Source: an uncultured Bacteroidales bacterium
GTDB taxonomy: Bacteria > Bacteroidota > Bacteroidia > Bacteroidales > F082
Direction of reading: 5' to 3'
DNA length: 64,000 nucleotides
Assembly: GCA_900317155.1 (NCBI GenBank)
Contig: ONFO01000004.1
Coordinates: 1-64,000 of the forward strand
The notes beneath the pieces are model-generated. The model was not told where the DNA came from. It worked only from the letters and a program-made list of their open reading frames with translations, and did not search any database. Within the stretch, counting starts at the first letter, position 1; every line of letters begins with the position of its first letter. Both the position numbers and the translations under genes were made by a program. Shown one piece after another: positions 26,071 to 34,739 of this stretch.

Positions 26071-28131
26071 TCATTTCTCCGGATAAGCAATTCTCACATG
26101 ATAAATGCTCATCAACTTCTTCTTCAGCACCTTGCGGCAAGTCTCAATGTCGTGGAGAGTCAAATCGGTGTTAAGGAACTGTCCCGCCTCCATCTGCTTG
26201 TTGATGATGTTGTCGACCAAGTCGCTGATTTTCTTTTCGTCAGGCTCCTTTAGGCTGTGGGAGGCGGCTTCGATGCTGTCGGCCATCATCAGCACGGCGG
26301 TCTCGCGTGAGAAGGGCTCTGGACCATGATAGGTGAACGGCGTCGGGTCGATTTCCTCATCGGGATGGGCCTTTTGCTCGTTGATGTAGAAATAATCGGT
26401 GCGGCGCGTGCCGTGGTGGGTGCGGATGAAGTCGATGATGCGTTCGGGCACGTGGTTTTTATGTGCCAACTCTATGCCATCTATCACATGCGAGATGATG
26501 ATTTCGGCACTCTCAGTATTTGAAAGGTCGTTGTGCGGGCTATAGGCTCCGTGTTGGTTCTCCGTGAAATACATCGGATTTTTGATCTTTCCGATGTCGT
26601 GATACAAGGCTCCCGTGCGTGCCAATTGTGTGTCTCCTCCGATTTCGAACAGCACTTCTTCACAAAGATTGGCCACCTGAATGGAGTGTTGGAAAGTGCC
26701 AGGTGCCTTTGCTGCCAGTTCACGTAATAAAGGTGAGTTGGTATTGCTCAGCTCCATCAACGAGAGCGAGGTGGTGAGGCCGAAGATGCGCTCGAAGAGA
26801 AGGATGAGCGGCTGAGCCAACATGGTGAACAAGCCATTGAGGAACAGGAGCAAGACAACCAGCCAGTCGACTTCGGAGGTGGTGAGGAAAGTAAAGGCCA
26901 AATAGACCCAAAAATAGCCAAAGAACACCAGTAAAGCCGCTTGAATGAAACGGTGGTGGGTGCGCGTGTTCGACATGCCGAATACCGTGACCACCGTGGC
27001 CACAAGCTGCATGAACATAAACTGGAAAGGATTGGGTACGGCCAACGAGATGAGCATCACGGCGAAGACCTGCGTGGAGAACGCCAAGCGCAGGTTGAAG
27101 AACGAGCCCACCATGATGGCTAACAGACAGACAGGCATCATGTAAACCAATCCCGGGGCGAACTTCACCAAAATATACAAAGGAATGATGACCAACAGCA
27201 TGAGCGTCAGCAGCAGGACAATGTTCTTCAACTCGGCAAAGACTTTATTATGCAATTTGTTGCCATACAAGCCCATGATGACGAAAATCAATGCCACAAG
27301 GAAAATCTGGCTCAGCAACACACGCAAAGACTCATCACTCGACAGCGATTTCGAATTGTATTCGCGCTGCAACGAGTTGAGGATATCGTAGATGTGCTCA
27401 TCGACGATTTGGCCTTCTTCAACGATGGTTTCACCCTTTTGCACTGCCCCATAAGTCAGAGAGATGGCCGAAACTGCCTTGTCGACTTCCTGTTTGGAAA
27501 GGTCCGCATTGTAGAACACATTCTGACGCAAAGCGCCATTGAGAAGCTCGGATAGTAGTTTTTTATCTACTTGTTTATCAGATTTCTCCAATATGTTTGC
27601 AACGGCTTCTGTGGCCGTATTCATACTATACATCTCACCATAACGAACACTTCGCATCACTTTGTTGCGGATCACATTCACCTCCGAACCCGGCTCCAGG
27701 TTGGTAGTGACCTTGTCATAAGCCACAATACCTTGCTCCTCGATGGAGTCGAAGACATTGAAAAGGCAGTCCAAGCTCAGTTCACGGTCAAAATGAGCAG
27801 TGGCATCCCATTTCGATTCAAAGTTGACAAACAAGAGGTTACGCGAAGCCACCATCTCGTCATCGTTGAACACAAAGATAGGTTTCACCTTGGCTCTCGC
27901 GGCTTCCGTTTCGGCAGTCAAAGTCTCGAAATCCTTGTAAATCGGAAAATCGAAAGGCGCGTAGAGGGTCTCATGCTGCCATGGCTTCGAAAGCTGGTAT
28001 TCGTATTTGAACTTGCCCGTACGCGGCATCTGCCAGCACACCAAAGCCGTTGCCACTATGAAGGCAAAAGCCTTGGCCATGCCATAATACCTATGCCTTA
28101 TAATATTAAAGAAATCTTTTATTTTACTCAT
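26071..28131 (-). CDS. 7TM-HD domain phosphodiesterase, PgpH-like
   Basis: About 686 residues. One N-terminal membrane helix, an extracellular 7TMR-HDED domain (~50-280), seven membrane segments (~285-480) and a cytosolic HD domain with GALYHDIGKIKNPMYFTENQ and later TADSIEAASHS-type motifs (MMADSIEAASHS). Known: PgpH homologues hydrolyse the second messenger c-di-AMP. ATG at 28131 chosen (MSKIKDFFNII); the frame upstream has only TTG. Transcribed alone, divergent from the NlpC/P60 gene. Confidence 0.9.
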   Translation of the reverse strand: MSKIKDFFNIIRHRYYGMAKAFAFIVATALVCWQMPRTGKFKYEYQLSKPWQHETLYAPFDFPIYKDFETLTAETEAARAKVKPIFVFNDDEMVASRNLLFVNFESKWDATAHFDRELSLDCLFNVFDSIEEQGIVAYDKVTTNLEPGSEVNVIRNKVMRSVRYGEMYSMNTATEAVANILEKSDKQVDKKLLSELLNGALRQNVFYNADLSKQEVDKAVSAISLTYGAVQKGETIVEEGQIVDEHIYDILNSLQREYNSKSLSSDESLRVLLSQIFLVALIFVIMGLYGNKLHNKVFAELKNIVLLLTLMLLVIIPLYILVKFAPGLVYMMPVCLLAIMVGSFFNLRLAFSTQVFAVMLISLAVPNPFQFMFMQLVATVVTVFGMSNTRTHHRFIQAALLVFFGYFWVYLAFTFLTTSEVDWLVVLLLFLNGLFTMLAQPLILLFERIFGLTTSLSLMELSNTNSPLLRELAAKAPGTFQHSIQVANLCEEVLFEIGGDTQLARTGALYHDIGKIKNPMYFTENQHGAYSPHNDLSNTESAEIIISHVIDGIELAHKNHVPERIIDFIRTHHGTRRTDYFYINEQKAHPDEEIDPTPFTYHGPEPFSRETAVLMMADSIEAASHSLKEPDEKKISDLVDNIINKQMEAGQFLNTDLTLHDIETCRKVLKKKLMSIYHVRIAYPEK

Positions 28132-28275
28132 AATCAAATATTTAACAATTGTTTATGATGATAAAACTGAGGGCTAAATTAAGAAAAACTCCATTCAGTT
28201 GAAAAAAAACAACGAAAAAAGGCAACTCGCACCGAATTGTTCCCTATTTTAGCGGTCAGAAAAACAGCAATTTTT

Positions 28276-29022
28276 ATGACCTACGGCATTTGCAATTTAT
28301 CCGCCATCGCCATGCGCAAGGAAAGCAGACATGCATCCGAGATGGTAAGCCAACTGCTTTATAATGAAACATATAGGGTTTTAGACAAAACTCATGAATG
28401 GGTGCTTGTCAGAAAAGACAATGGCCCTTCGGCCGACTCAACGAGTTCCTCATTTTACGAGGGTTGGATTCAAGCGAAACAATTTTGTGAAATCAGCGAA
28501 GAGACCTTCAACACGCTGAAAGCCAAAAGACCATTCTTAATTAATAAGCCTATTGCTGAATACGAGGGTAAGCTTTTGACTTTTGGCACACCGCTTTATG
28601 AGCCACACCCCGATGCCATTGAAATGCCCACTGAATTCCATCCAGAGATGATGGTGGATTATGCCAAACTGTTGCTCGGTTCACCCTACCTTTGGGGAGG
28701 CCGTACTACCTTGGGCATTGACTGCTCGGGCTTGGTACAAATCTGTGCTCGCATGGCGGGACTCCTTCTGCCTCGCGATGCCTCGCAACAAGTAAGGGAA
28801 GGCGAGTTGGTGTATTTCCTGCAGGAGACGCAGCCAGGTGACCTGGCTTTTTTCGGTGATGAGGACGGCGTCATCACCCATGTGGGCATCATCATGGGCA
28901 ACGAACAAATCATCCACTGTTCTGGACAAGTCCGCATTGATTTCTTGGACCAGACAGGAATATTTAATAAGGAGAAAAACGAACACACGCATCGGTTGCA
29001 GGTCATTAAACGGATGAAATAA
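28276..29022 (+). CDS. NlpC/P60 family peptidase (C40)
   Basis: About 248 residues. An SH3-like N-terminal part (~20-90) precedes the C40 domain: Cys in GIDCSGLVQICARMAG, His in VITHVGIIMGN, and a third polar residue in the following strand (IIHCSGQVRID). Known family activity is cleavage of D-Glu-diaminopimelate bonds in peptidoglycan peptides. No signal peptide is evident with the start at 28276 (MTYGICNLSAIAMR), so it may act in the cytosol in cell-wall recycling. Confidence 0.87.
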   Translation: MTYGICNLSAIAMRKESRHASEMVSQLLYNETYRVLDKTHEWVLVRKDNGPSADSTSSSFYEGWIQAKQFCEISEETFNTLKAKRPFLINKPIAEYEGKLLTFGTPLYEPHPDAIEMPTEFHPEMMVDYAKLLLGSPYLWGGRTTLGIDCSGLVQICARMAGLLLPRDASQQVREGELVYFLQETQPGDLAFFGDEDGVITHVGIIMGNEQIIHCSGQVRIDFLDQTGIFNKEKNEHTHRLQVIKRMK

Positions 29023-29029
29023 GACCTTT

Positions 29030-29053
29030 GAGATTCCCCTTGGGAGAATGGAG
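29030..29053. repeat. half copy of fold-back family B
   Basis: GAGATTCCCCTTGGGAGAAT then GGAG, matching the left arm of the 14858 element. No right arm is nearby, so this looks like a solo remnant. Confidence 0.5.
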
Positions 29054-29114
29054 GTTGTAGACACAAAGCAACAAAAAAAACACCACATGCTTTCGTCAAT
29101 AACCCGAAAAGCAT

Positions 29115-29152
29115 TATCTTTGCGAAAAATTTCGCAACGAAAAATTTCGCAA
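29115..29152 (+). promoter_or_regulatory. promoter with two overlapping palindromes before the ATPase gene
   Basis: -7 element TATCTTTG (29115-29122). The 18-bp palindrome TTGCGAAAAATTTCGCAA (29120-29137) overlaps its end, and a second, ACGAAAAATTTCGCAA (29137-29152), reaches the start codon. The layout suggests an operator. Confidence 0.55.
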
Positions 29153-30234
29153 TGAAGAATCCATTTAAATTCGGAACGGTCGTCGAGGAAGAGTTTTTCA
29201 CTGACCGACAGAAAGAACTACAATACATCTGCCGCGTAATGGACAGTGAGAACCACCTCGTCCTCATCAGTCCGCGCCGTTTTGGGAAAAGCAGCCTCGT
29301 TTTGAAAGCCGTCAAGCAACTGAAACGGCCTTACATCATGCTCAACATGCAGAGCATCACCAGCACCAAAGACCTGTCGAACAGGATTTTGGAGGCCGTT
29401 CTGAAACTCTATCCGATGAAAAATCTGAAAGTACTACTACGCAATTTCAGGATTGTACCCACCATCAGCACCAACCCGATGAACGACAGCATTGAAGTGT
29501 CGTTCAATCCGTTCAGCAAGGATAACAACGACATGATTTTAGAAGATGTGCTACAATTGGTCAACGAGGTCAGTACCGAAAAGAAGCGTGTCATCCTTAT
29601 TTTCGATGAGTTTCAGGAAATCAAGGAGATAGAGAAAGGCTTGGATAAAAAACTGAGAGGTATTCTGCAACTCCAAGACAAGATAAACTGCATCTTCCTG
29701 GGCAGTCAAGAGTCGATGATGCAGGAGATTTTCAACGACAAGAAGTCGCCGTTCTACCATTTCGGCCTTATCATGCAACTGAAACACATCCCTGAAAATG
29801 AGTTTTTTCAATTCCTGAATGAGCGTTTCTGCAAAATCACCGCCCAAAGTGAGAGCATCAGCCATGAGATTCTGCAAGTGACGCATTGCCATCCGTATTA
29901 CACGCAACAATTAGCCTTCCAAGTGTGGGATGCCATCCAATATCAAAAGATTGGAAACGATGTAGTGAACCAAGCAATCGGTCAATTGGTTCAAATGCAC
30001 GATCTTGATTTTGAGCGTTTCTGGATTAACCTCAACAAGACCGACCGAAACTCCCTCATGTTGCTTGCGCAAGGCAAAAACCCAATGATGCAGCGCGATA
30101 CGTCCACAAGCACCTCGTTCAGTTCGCTGAAACGCCTGACCAAGAACGGCTATGCCATTAAGACTGACACATACGAAATTGAAGACCCATTTTTCCAAAG
30201 ATGGATTCAACAAAACATTTTGCCATCAAAATAA
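29152..30234 (+). CDS. ATP-binding protein, STAND-like AAA ATPase (COG1672 type)
   Basis: 360 residues. The start NPFKFGTVVEEEFFTDRQKEL precedes Walker A SPRRFGKSSLV (~residue 43) and Walker B RVILIFDEFQEI; a C-terminal winged helix (SSLKRLTKNGYAIKTDTYEI) closes the protein. This matches small STAND-like ATPases common in Bacteroidales and archaea. Their role is generally unknown, with some in defence or regulation. It is monocistronic, with paired palindromes in the promoter and start region, suggesting autoregulation. Confidence 0.8.
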   Translation: MKNPFKFGTVVEEEFFTDRQKELQYICRVMDSENHLVLISPRRFGKSSLVLKAVKQLKRPYIMLNMQSITSTKDLSNRILEAVLKLYPMKNLKVLLRNFRIVPTISTNPMNDSIEVSFNPFSKDNNDMILEDVLQLVNEVSTEKKRVILIFDEFQEIKEIEKGLDKKLRGILQLQDKINCIFLGSQESMMQEIFNDKKSPFYHFGLIMQLKHIPENEFFQFLNERFCKITAQSESISHEILQVTHCHPYYTQQLAFQVWDAIQYQKIGNDVVNQAIGQLVQMHDLDFERFWINLNKTDRNSLMLLAQGKNPMMQRDTSTSTSFSSLKRLTKNGYAIKTDTYEIEDPFFQRWIQQNILPSK

Positions 30235-30265
30235 GTTTGTTTTTTCATCGTTACAATCAAAACCT

Positions 30266-30273
30266 TATATTTG
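30266..30273 (+). promoter_or_regulatory. -7 promoter element of the lipoprotein gene
   Basis: TATATTTG followed by CACC, 46 nt before the start codon at 30320. Confidence 0.5.
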
Positions 30274-30319
30274 CACCGCATTTCAGAAACGGGAAAAACC
30301 GACTAAAAACACCAACAAA

Positions 30320-30853
30320 ATGAAAAAGACACTATTCATCGCATTGATACTGGCGGCCATCTGCATCCTGCCGTCGTGCAAGAAAGACCCTGCACAAACC
30401 AAAGTCGTTTTTGGCGACAGCAAAGGAATGACCGTAACATCTTATGAAGGTATTTCGTTAGTAAATCAATACGGCCATAATTCTTGGGGTTACTATGTCG
30501 ACCTCAACAATGACGGACTACAAGACGTTCAGTTCTATTCGATGAGTGAAATTATGGAAGGAGGCATCCTCACGGAACTATTTTGCGGAGTAAACACGGC
30601 GGTATTGGGCGAGCTTACCAATCAAAGGTTTTCGCTTTTGGCCAACAACGCCAACGACAGTTTCAGCAATGACAACACTTTCATGTGCACCAATGTCACA
30701 CTACTTAGAAGCGACAATGAATATTTTCCGATGAATGAAGCGAAATACATTGGTTTCAAACTCGGCGAAAACGAAAGAAGCCGTCTCGGCTGGATGAAAA
30801 TCATCCTTCACGATGATTATGTTGAACTTTTGGAAACTGCTATTCAGAAATAA
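30320..30853 (+). CDS. hypothetical lipoprotein
   Basis: 177 residues with a lipobox (LILAAICILPSCKKD) and a beta-rich domain including YYVDLNNDGLQDVQFYS, an FG-GAP/EF-hand-like calcium-binding stretch (D-x-N-x-D). Envelope-anchored; function unknown. The start MKKTLFIAL was chosen for its signal peptide; the frame is open further upstream. An intergenic repeat follows the stop. Confidence 0.75.
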   Translation: MKKTLFIALILAAICILPSCKKDPAQTKVVFGDSKGMTVTSYEGISLVNQYGHNSWGYYVDLNNDGLQDVQFYSMSEIMEGGILTELFCGVNTAVLGELTNQRFSLLANNANDSFSNDNTFMCTNVTLLRSDNEYFPMNEAKYIGFKLGENERSRLGWMKIILHDDYVELLETAIQK

Positions 30854-30858
30854 CCCTA

Positions 30859-30892
30859 GATTGCTTCGTGCCTCGCAATGACGCGAAGCGAC
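30859..30892. repeat. intergenic repeat, CGCAATGACGCGAAGCGA type, copy 2
   Basis: GATTGCTTCGTGCCTCGCAA followed by TGACGCGAAGCGAC; inverse orientation of the copy at 24021. Lies in the lipoprotein-pruA gap. Confidence 0.6.
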
Positions 30893-30946
30893 CCAAAGAA
30901 TTTTGAATTTTTAAATCTTAAATCTTTAAATCTTAAATACAACGTA

Positions 30947-32578
30947 ATGAACAACGCACTGATTACATTTGCGAAGCCGGACAACGAGCCTGTAAAAAGC
31001 TACAAGCCAGGCAGTCCGGAGAGAATCGAACTCCAAAAGGAACTCGAAAGACAATCCAACGAAATCGTTGAAATCCCCGCCATCATCAACGGCCAAGAAG
31101 TCCGCACGGGCGACATGGGCGAAGTGGTGATGCCTCACGACCACAAGCACGTCATCGCTCGCTACCATAAGGTAGGCGAAAAGGAAGTCCGCATGGCCAT
31201 CGACGCCGCCCAAGCCGCCAAGCACGACTGGGAGAACACGCCTTGGGACGAACGCGCCGCCATCATGGCACGCATCGCCGAGATGCTGGCCACCAAGTAC
31301 CGCGCCCGCATCAACGCCGCCACCATGCTCGGCCAATCGAAGAACTGCTTCCAAGCCGAAATCGACAGCGCCTGCGAGACCATCGACTTCTTCCGTTACA
31401 ACAACCACTACGCCAGCAAGCTCTACGCCGAGCAGCCCGCTTCGGCCAACGACCAGCTGAACCGCACCGAATACCGTCCGCTGGAAGGCTTCGTGTTCGC
31501 CATCACGCCTTTCAACTTCACCTCCATCGCCTCCAACCTGAACATGACCCCCGCCTTGATGGGTAACACCACCATCTGGAAGCCCTCGACGACCGCCCTT
31601 CTGTCGAACTACACCGACATGCGCATCTTCATGGAAGCCGGCCTTCCCGCTGGCGTCGTCAACTTCCTGCCTGGCAAGGGCAGCGTGATCAGCGGTGTGG
31701 CCTTGAAAGACAAGAACTTCAACGCCATCCACTTCACCGGCAGCACCGCCACCTTCAAGAGCCTGTGGAAGACCACCGGCCAGAACCTCGACATGTACAA
31801 GGCCTATCCTCGCCTCGTGGGTGAGACCGGCGGCAAGGACTTCATCTTCGTCCACAACAGCGCCGACCCGCAAGAGGTGGCCGTGGCCATCGTGCGTGGT
31901 GCATTTGAATACCAAGGCCAGAAGTGCTCAGCCGCTTCGCGTGCCTACATCCCTGCTTCGATGTGGAACGACGTGAAGAACCGCGTGGGCGACATGATGA
32001 GCACCATCAAGATGGGTGACGTGAAAGACTTCACCAACTACGTCAACGCCGTCATCGACGAGGCTTCGTTCGACAACTGCAAGGGCTACATCGACCGCGC
32101 CAAAGCCAGCAAAGATGCTGAGATCGTCTTCGGCGGCAACTGCGACAAGAGCGTCGGTTACTTTGTGGAGCCTACCGTCATCCTCGCCAAGGTGCCGAAC
32201 TACGAGAGCATGGTGGAAGAGATCTTCGGCCCCATCATCACCATCTACGTCTACGACGACAACAAGTTCGAGGAGATGCTGGATGTGTGCGACCAAAGCT
32301 CGCCTTACGCCCTCACCGGTGCCTTCTTCGGCAACTGCCTGAAGGCCCAGAAGATCGCCAACGACAAGCTGCGCCACGCAGCCGGCAACTACTACGTGAA
32401 CGACAAGCCAACGGGAGCTGTGGTCGGCATGCAGCCCTTCGGTGGCGCCCGCGCCAGCGGCACCAACGACAAGGCCGGTGGCCTGTGGAACCTCATCCGC
32501 TGGACCAGCCCCCGCGCCATCAAGAACACCTTCGTTCCTGCTGCCGCTTACGGGTATCCGTTCCTGGCAAAGGATTAA
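30947..32578 (+). CDS. pruA: L-glutamate gamma-semialdehyde (P5C) dehydrogenase
   Basis: Aldehyde dehydrogenase of proline catabolism, oxidising glutamate semialdehyde to glutamate with NAD. 543 residues, the size of the stand-alone P5CDH. Motifs: the general base Glu in RLVGETGGKDF, the nucleophile Cys in EYQGQKCSAASRAY, and FTGSTATF of the NAD site. Very strong GC-rich codon bias suggests high expression. Start ATG at 30947 (MNNALITFAKP) after an A/T-rich leader made of repeated AAATCTTAAAT words. No proline dehydrogenase is adjacent. Confidence 0.94.
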   Translation: MNNALITFAKPDNEPVKSYKPGSPERIELQKELERQSNEIVEIPAIINGQEVRTGDMGEVVMPHDHKHVIARYHKVGEKEVRMAIDAAQAAKHDWENTPWDERAAIMARIAEMLATKYRARINAATMLGQSKNCFQAEIDSACETIDFFRYNNHYASKLYAEQPASANDQLNRTEYRPLEGFVFAITPFNFTSIASNLNMTPALMGNTTIWKPSTTALLSNYTDMRIFMEAGLPAGVVNFLPGKGSVISGVALKDKNFNAIHFTGSTATFKSLWKTTGQNLDMYKAYPRLVGETGGKDFIFVHNSADPQEVAVAIVRGAFEYQGQKCSAASRAYIPASMWNDVKNRVGDMMSTIKMGDVKDFTNYVNAVIDEASFDNCKGYIDRAKASKDAEIVFGGNCDKSVGYFVEPTVILAKVPNYESMVEEIFGPIITIYVYDDNKFEEMLDVCDQSSPYALTGAFFGNCLKAQKIANDKLRHAAGNYYVNDKPTGAVVGMQPFGGARASGTNDKAGGLWNLIRWTSPRAIKNTFVPAAAYGYPFLAKD

Positions 32579-32599
32579 ACATAAAGATAAACACCAAGA

Positions 32600-32632
32600 A
32601 AAATCCGCCAACATTGTTTGGCGGATTTTTTG
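32600..32632 (+). terminator. rho-independent terminator of pruA
   Basis: Stem AATCCGCCAA / TTGGCGGATT (32602-32611 and 32618-32627) followed by TTTTT; the -7 of the next gene begins immediately after it. Confidence 0.9.
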
Positions 32633-32640
32633 TATTTTTG
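32633..32640 (+). promoter_or_regulatory. -7 promoter element of the outer-membrane protein gene
   Basis: TATTTTTG, fused to the pruA terminator; 23 nt before the start codon. Confidence 0.5.
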
Positions 32641-32663
32641 CTATCTAATCCAAAACATATCCT

Positions 32664-33344
32664 ATGAAGAAACATTTTATCAGAGCCATCGTTCTCGTCC
32701 TACTCTGCTGGACGACGATGGAAGCCAATGCCCAATGGGCAGTGGGCATCAAAGGCGGCTGGACTCGCACTTCAGCCGACCGCACCAATTTGGGGCGCAT
32801 CGACGAATCTTATTCTCCGCTGAACGGCCATGACATTGGCATCCAGGCACATTATTCCTTTGCCGACTGGATAGCCCTCCGTGTCGGTGTGGATTACATG
32901 CGACGCTCGCACCGCATGGACCGCAATCTTCCTTTTGCATCGAAAGCCTTCACCGAGTACCGCAATGACTATCTGATGCTTCCCGTGATGGCCGATTTCT
33001 CCTTTGGCGGCAACACGTTGCGTGGCCATTTGCTTTGCGGTGGCTATGGCGGCTATTGGCTAAAGACGAATGTCAAAGGCAAAAGCATTTCTACCACCAT
33101 CACCGACGATTATTTCCACAACTTTGATGAAAACCGCGCGTTTACATCTGAAGACCAACGTCTTACGGCAGGTTTGGTTGGCGGTGCAGGCTTGACGGTC
33201 GAAGCATCTGATCACATTGGCGTCAACATTGACGCGCTCTATTATTATGATCTTGTCAGTTATAACAAGGGTTATGCCCATTTGAGCGACCCGCGTTATC
33301 TGAGCACTTTTTCATTAAGTTTGGGCGTTTATTACAAATTCTAA
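32664..33344 (+). CDS. outer-membrane beta-barrel protein (OMP_b-brl type)
   Basis: 226 residues. A signal peptide (to ANAQ) and about eight amphipathic strands (WAVGIKGGWTRTS; IALRVGVDYMRRSH; LLCGGYGGYWLKTN) end in an aromatic C-terminus (SLGVYYKF), as expected for an outer-membrane barrel with BAM recognition. Ligand unknown. Followed 12 nt later by an S41 peptidase lipoprotein, probably one transcript. Confidence 0.82.
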   Translation: MKKHFIRAIVLVLLCWTTMEANAQWAVGIKGGWTRTSADRTNLGRIDESYSPLNGHDIGIQAHYSFADWIALRVGVDYMRRSHRMDRNLPFASKAFTEYRNDYLMLPVMADFSFGGNTLRGHLLCGGYGGYWLKTNVKGKSISTTITDDYFHNFDENRAFTSEDQRLTAGLVGGAGLTVEASDHIGVNIDALYYYDLVSYNKGYAHLSDPRYLSTFSLSLGVYYKF

Positions 33345-33356
33345 AATCGAGAAACC

Positions 33357-34634
33357 ATGAGAAGAAATATCTTTATTTTGGCAATTATCGCTTTGATTTT
33401 CAGCGGATGCCGCAAAGAAGCCGACTATCATCCCTATATTGGCGAAAACGGAGATTTGGCCTATGATAGCTATTCCACCCAATTTGAACACTTCTGGAAA
33501 TGTCTCAGTACGGGGTATGTCTTTTGGGATGTTGACAAAACCGATTGGGATGCCGTTTACAACGAATACATGCCCAAATTCGCAGCCTTGGACGCAAAGC
33601 ATGTGGCAGGCCAAGTGGTTAGGACTTCCGAGTTACAGGAACTGTATAAAGGCGCTATGGGCGGGCTGAAAGACCATCACATGGTCATTCGGGTGAAGAA
33701 CTTGTTTCCACCAGCGGATGAGGAAAAACCCATAGCTTTCGTTTCACCAAGTGATTTTGAAATCGTGACGAGAGACTATTATGTAGAAGATCGTATATCT
33801 TCGATGAGGAGCTTGGCGGCCATGCTTCAAAGTTTGGATCAGATGTATGAAATTGAATCTCCTGAAATGATATCATTGCAGGATGAATCTGGTTCAATGA
33901 TTGAATATTATTTCTGTCTGATCAAATTGCCTGACGGTCGCAAGATCCCTTATCTCTGGCAATCGTCGGTAAACATGTCGAGTATCCTGAAGTATCTCGG
34001 AGCTTCTAACGAAGGAGGTACGGCAGCAGCCATCGTCGACCATTGGTTTACTGCCATCAAAACCATGCCACGCGAGCAATTGGCAGGCATCATCCTCGAC
34101 AACCGTTGCAATACTGGTGGTCTCAATGCTGACTTTAACTACGTTGTCGGATCCTTTATTAATTCACCAATCGAGGTGTATAAGACCCGCTACAAGGAAG
34201 GCCCCAACCGCCTTGAGCACTCGGTGTGGAGCCCGATGATGATCAACCCGTTGGACACCTACCATCGTGACCTCACTGCCGAGAACATCCCGTACGTGGT
34301 GCTGTGCGACATGTATTCCACCAGTATGGGTGAATTGGAGCCTATAGCCATTAAAAAGGCATTACCTACGAGCTATATCATTGGTGAACGCACTTTCGGT
34401 GCCTTGGGCTCCTTGATGGCCTCATACATCGACATCACCTACGGCGGTCCTTTTGGCAACGCCAATAGCATGTACCATTACGTCTATACTTCCACATTCG
34501 AGTCGTTGATGAATGGAGAGGTGTTGGAAGGCATCGGCTTCACTCCCGACAAGGTGGTCAACCGCAAGAATCACAACGGCGACTACAAGCCTCAGCTCGA
34601 TGCGGCCATTGAGTACATTAAGAATTATCATTAA
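33357..34634 (+). CDS. S41-family peptidase lipoprotein
   Basis: 425 residues with a lipobox (LALIFSGCRKE). The C-terminal half has the tail-specific protease (S41) fold: LAGIILDNRCNTGGLNADF and VVLCDMYSTSMGELEP, where the Ser of the STSMGE segment is the expected nucleophile; then SYIIGERTFGALGS. No PDZ domain is obvious. Likely an outer-membrane-anchored periplasmic or surface protease. Last gene before a strong terminator. Confidence 0.82.
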   Translation: MRRNIFILAIIALIFSGCRKEADYHPYIGENGDLAYDSYSTQFEHFWKCLSTGYVFWDVDKTDWDAVYNEYMPKFAALDAKHVAGQVVRTSELQELYKGAMGGLKDHHMVIRVKNLFPPADEEKPIAFVSPSDFEIVTRDYYVEDRISSMRSLAAMLQSLDQMYEIESPEMISLQDESGSMIEYYFCLIKLPDGRKIPYLWQSSVNMSSILKYLGASNEGGTAAAIVDHWFTAIKTMPREQLAGIILDNRCNTGGLNADFNYVVGSFINSPIEVYKTRYKEGPNRLEHSVWSPMMINPLDTYHRDLTAENIPYVVLCDMYSTSMGELEPIAIKKALPTSYIIGERTFGALGSLMASYIDITYGGPFGNANSMYHYVYTSTFESLMNGEVLEGIGFTPDKVVNRKNHNGDYKPQLDAAIEYIKNYH

Positions 34635-34669
34635 TCCTGTTGCGCCGCTCAAAGAAAACAAATCCAATG

Positions 34670-34697
34670 AAAAAGGTGGGGGAAACTCCACCTTTTT
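34670..34697 (+). terminator. rho-independent terminator after the S41 peptidase
   Basis: AAAAAGGTGG / CCACCTTTTT stem (34670-34679 and 34688-34697) with an 8-nt loop. Confidence 0.85.
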
Positions 34698-34710
34698 CAA
34701 TTAATATCCT

Positions 34711-34718
34711 TATCTTTG
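34711..34718 (+). promoter_or_regulatory. -7 promoter element of the C25 peptidase gene
   Basis: TATCTTTG, 22 nt before the chosen start at 34740. Confidence 0.55.
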
Positions 34719-34739
34719 TCGCCTGTTAATGAATCAACT

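Noticed and set aside
30926-31915. Open frame of 329 codons antisense to pruA
   Set aside because: A by-product of GC-rich codon bias in pruA; Gly/Val-rich with no motif. Similar shadows lie opposite purB, fba and the C25 gene.
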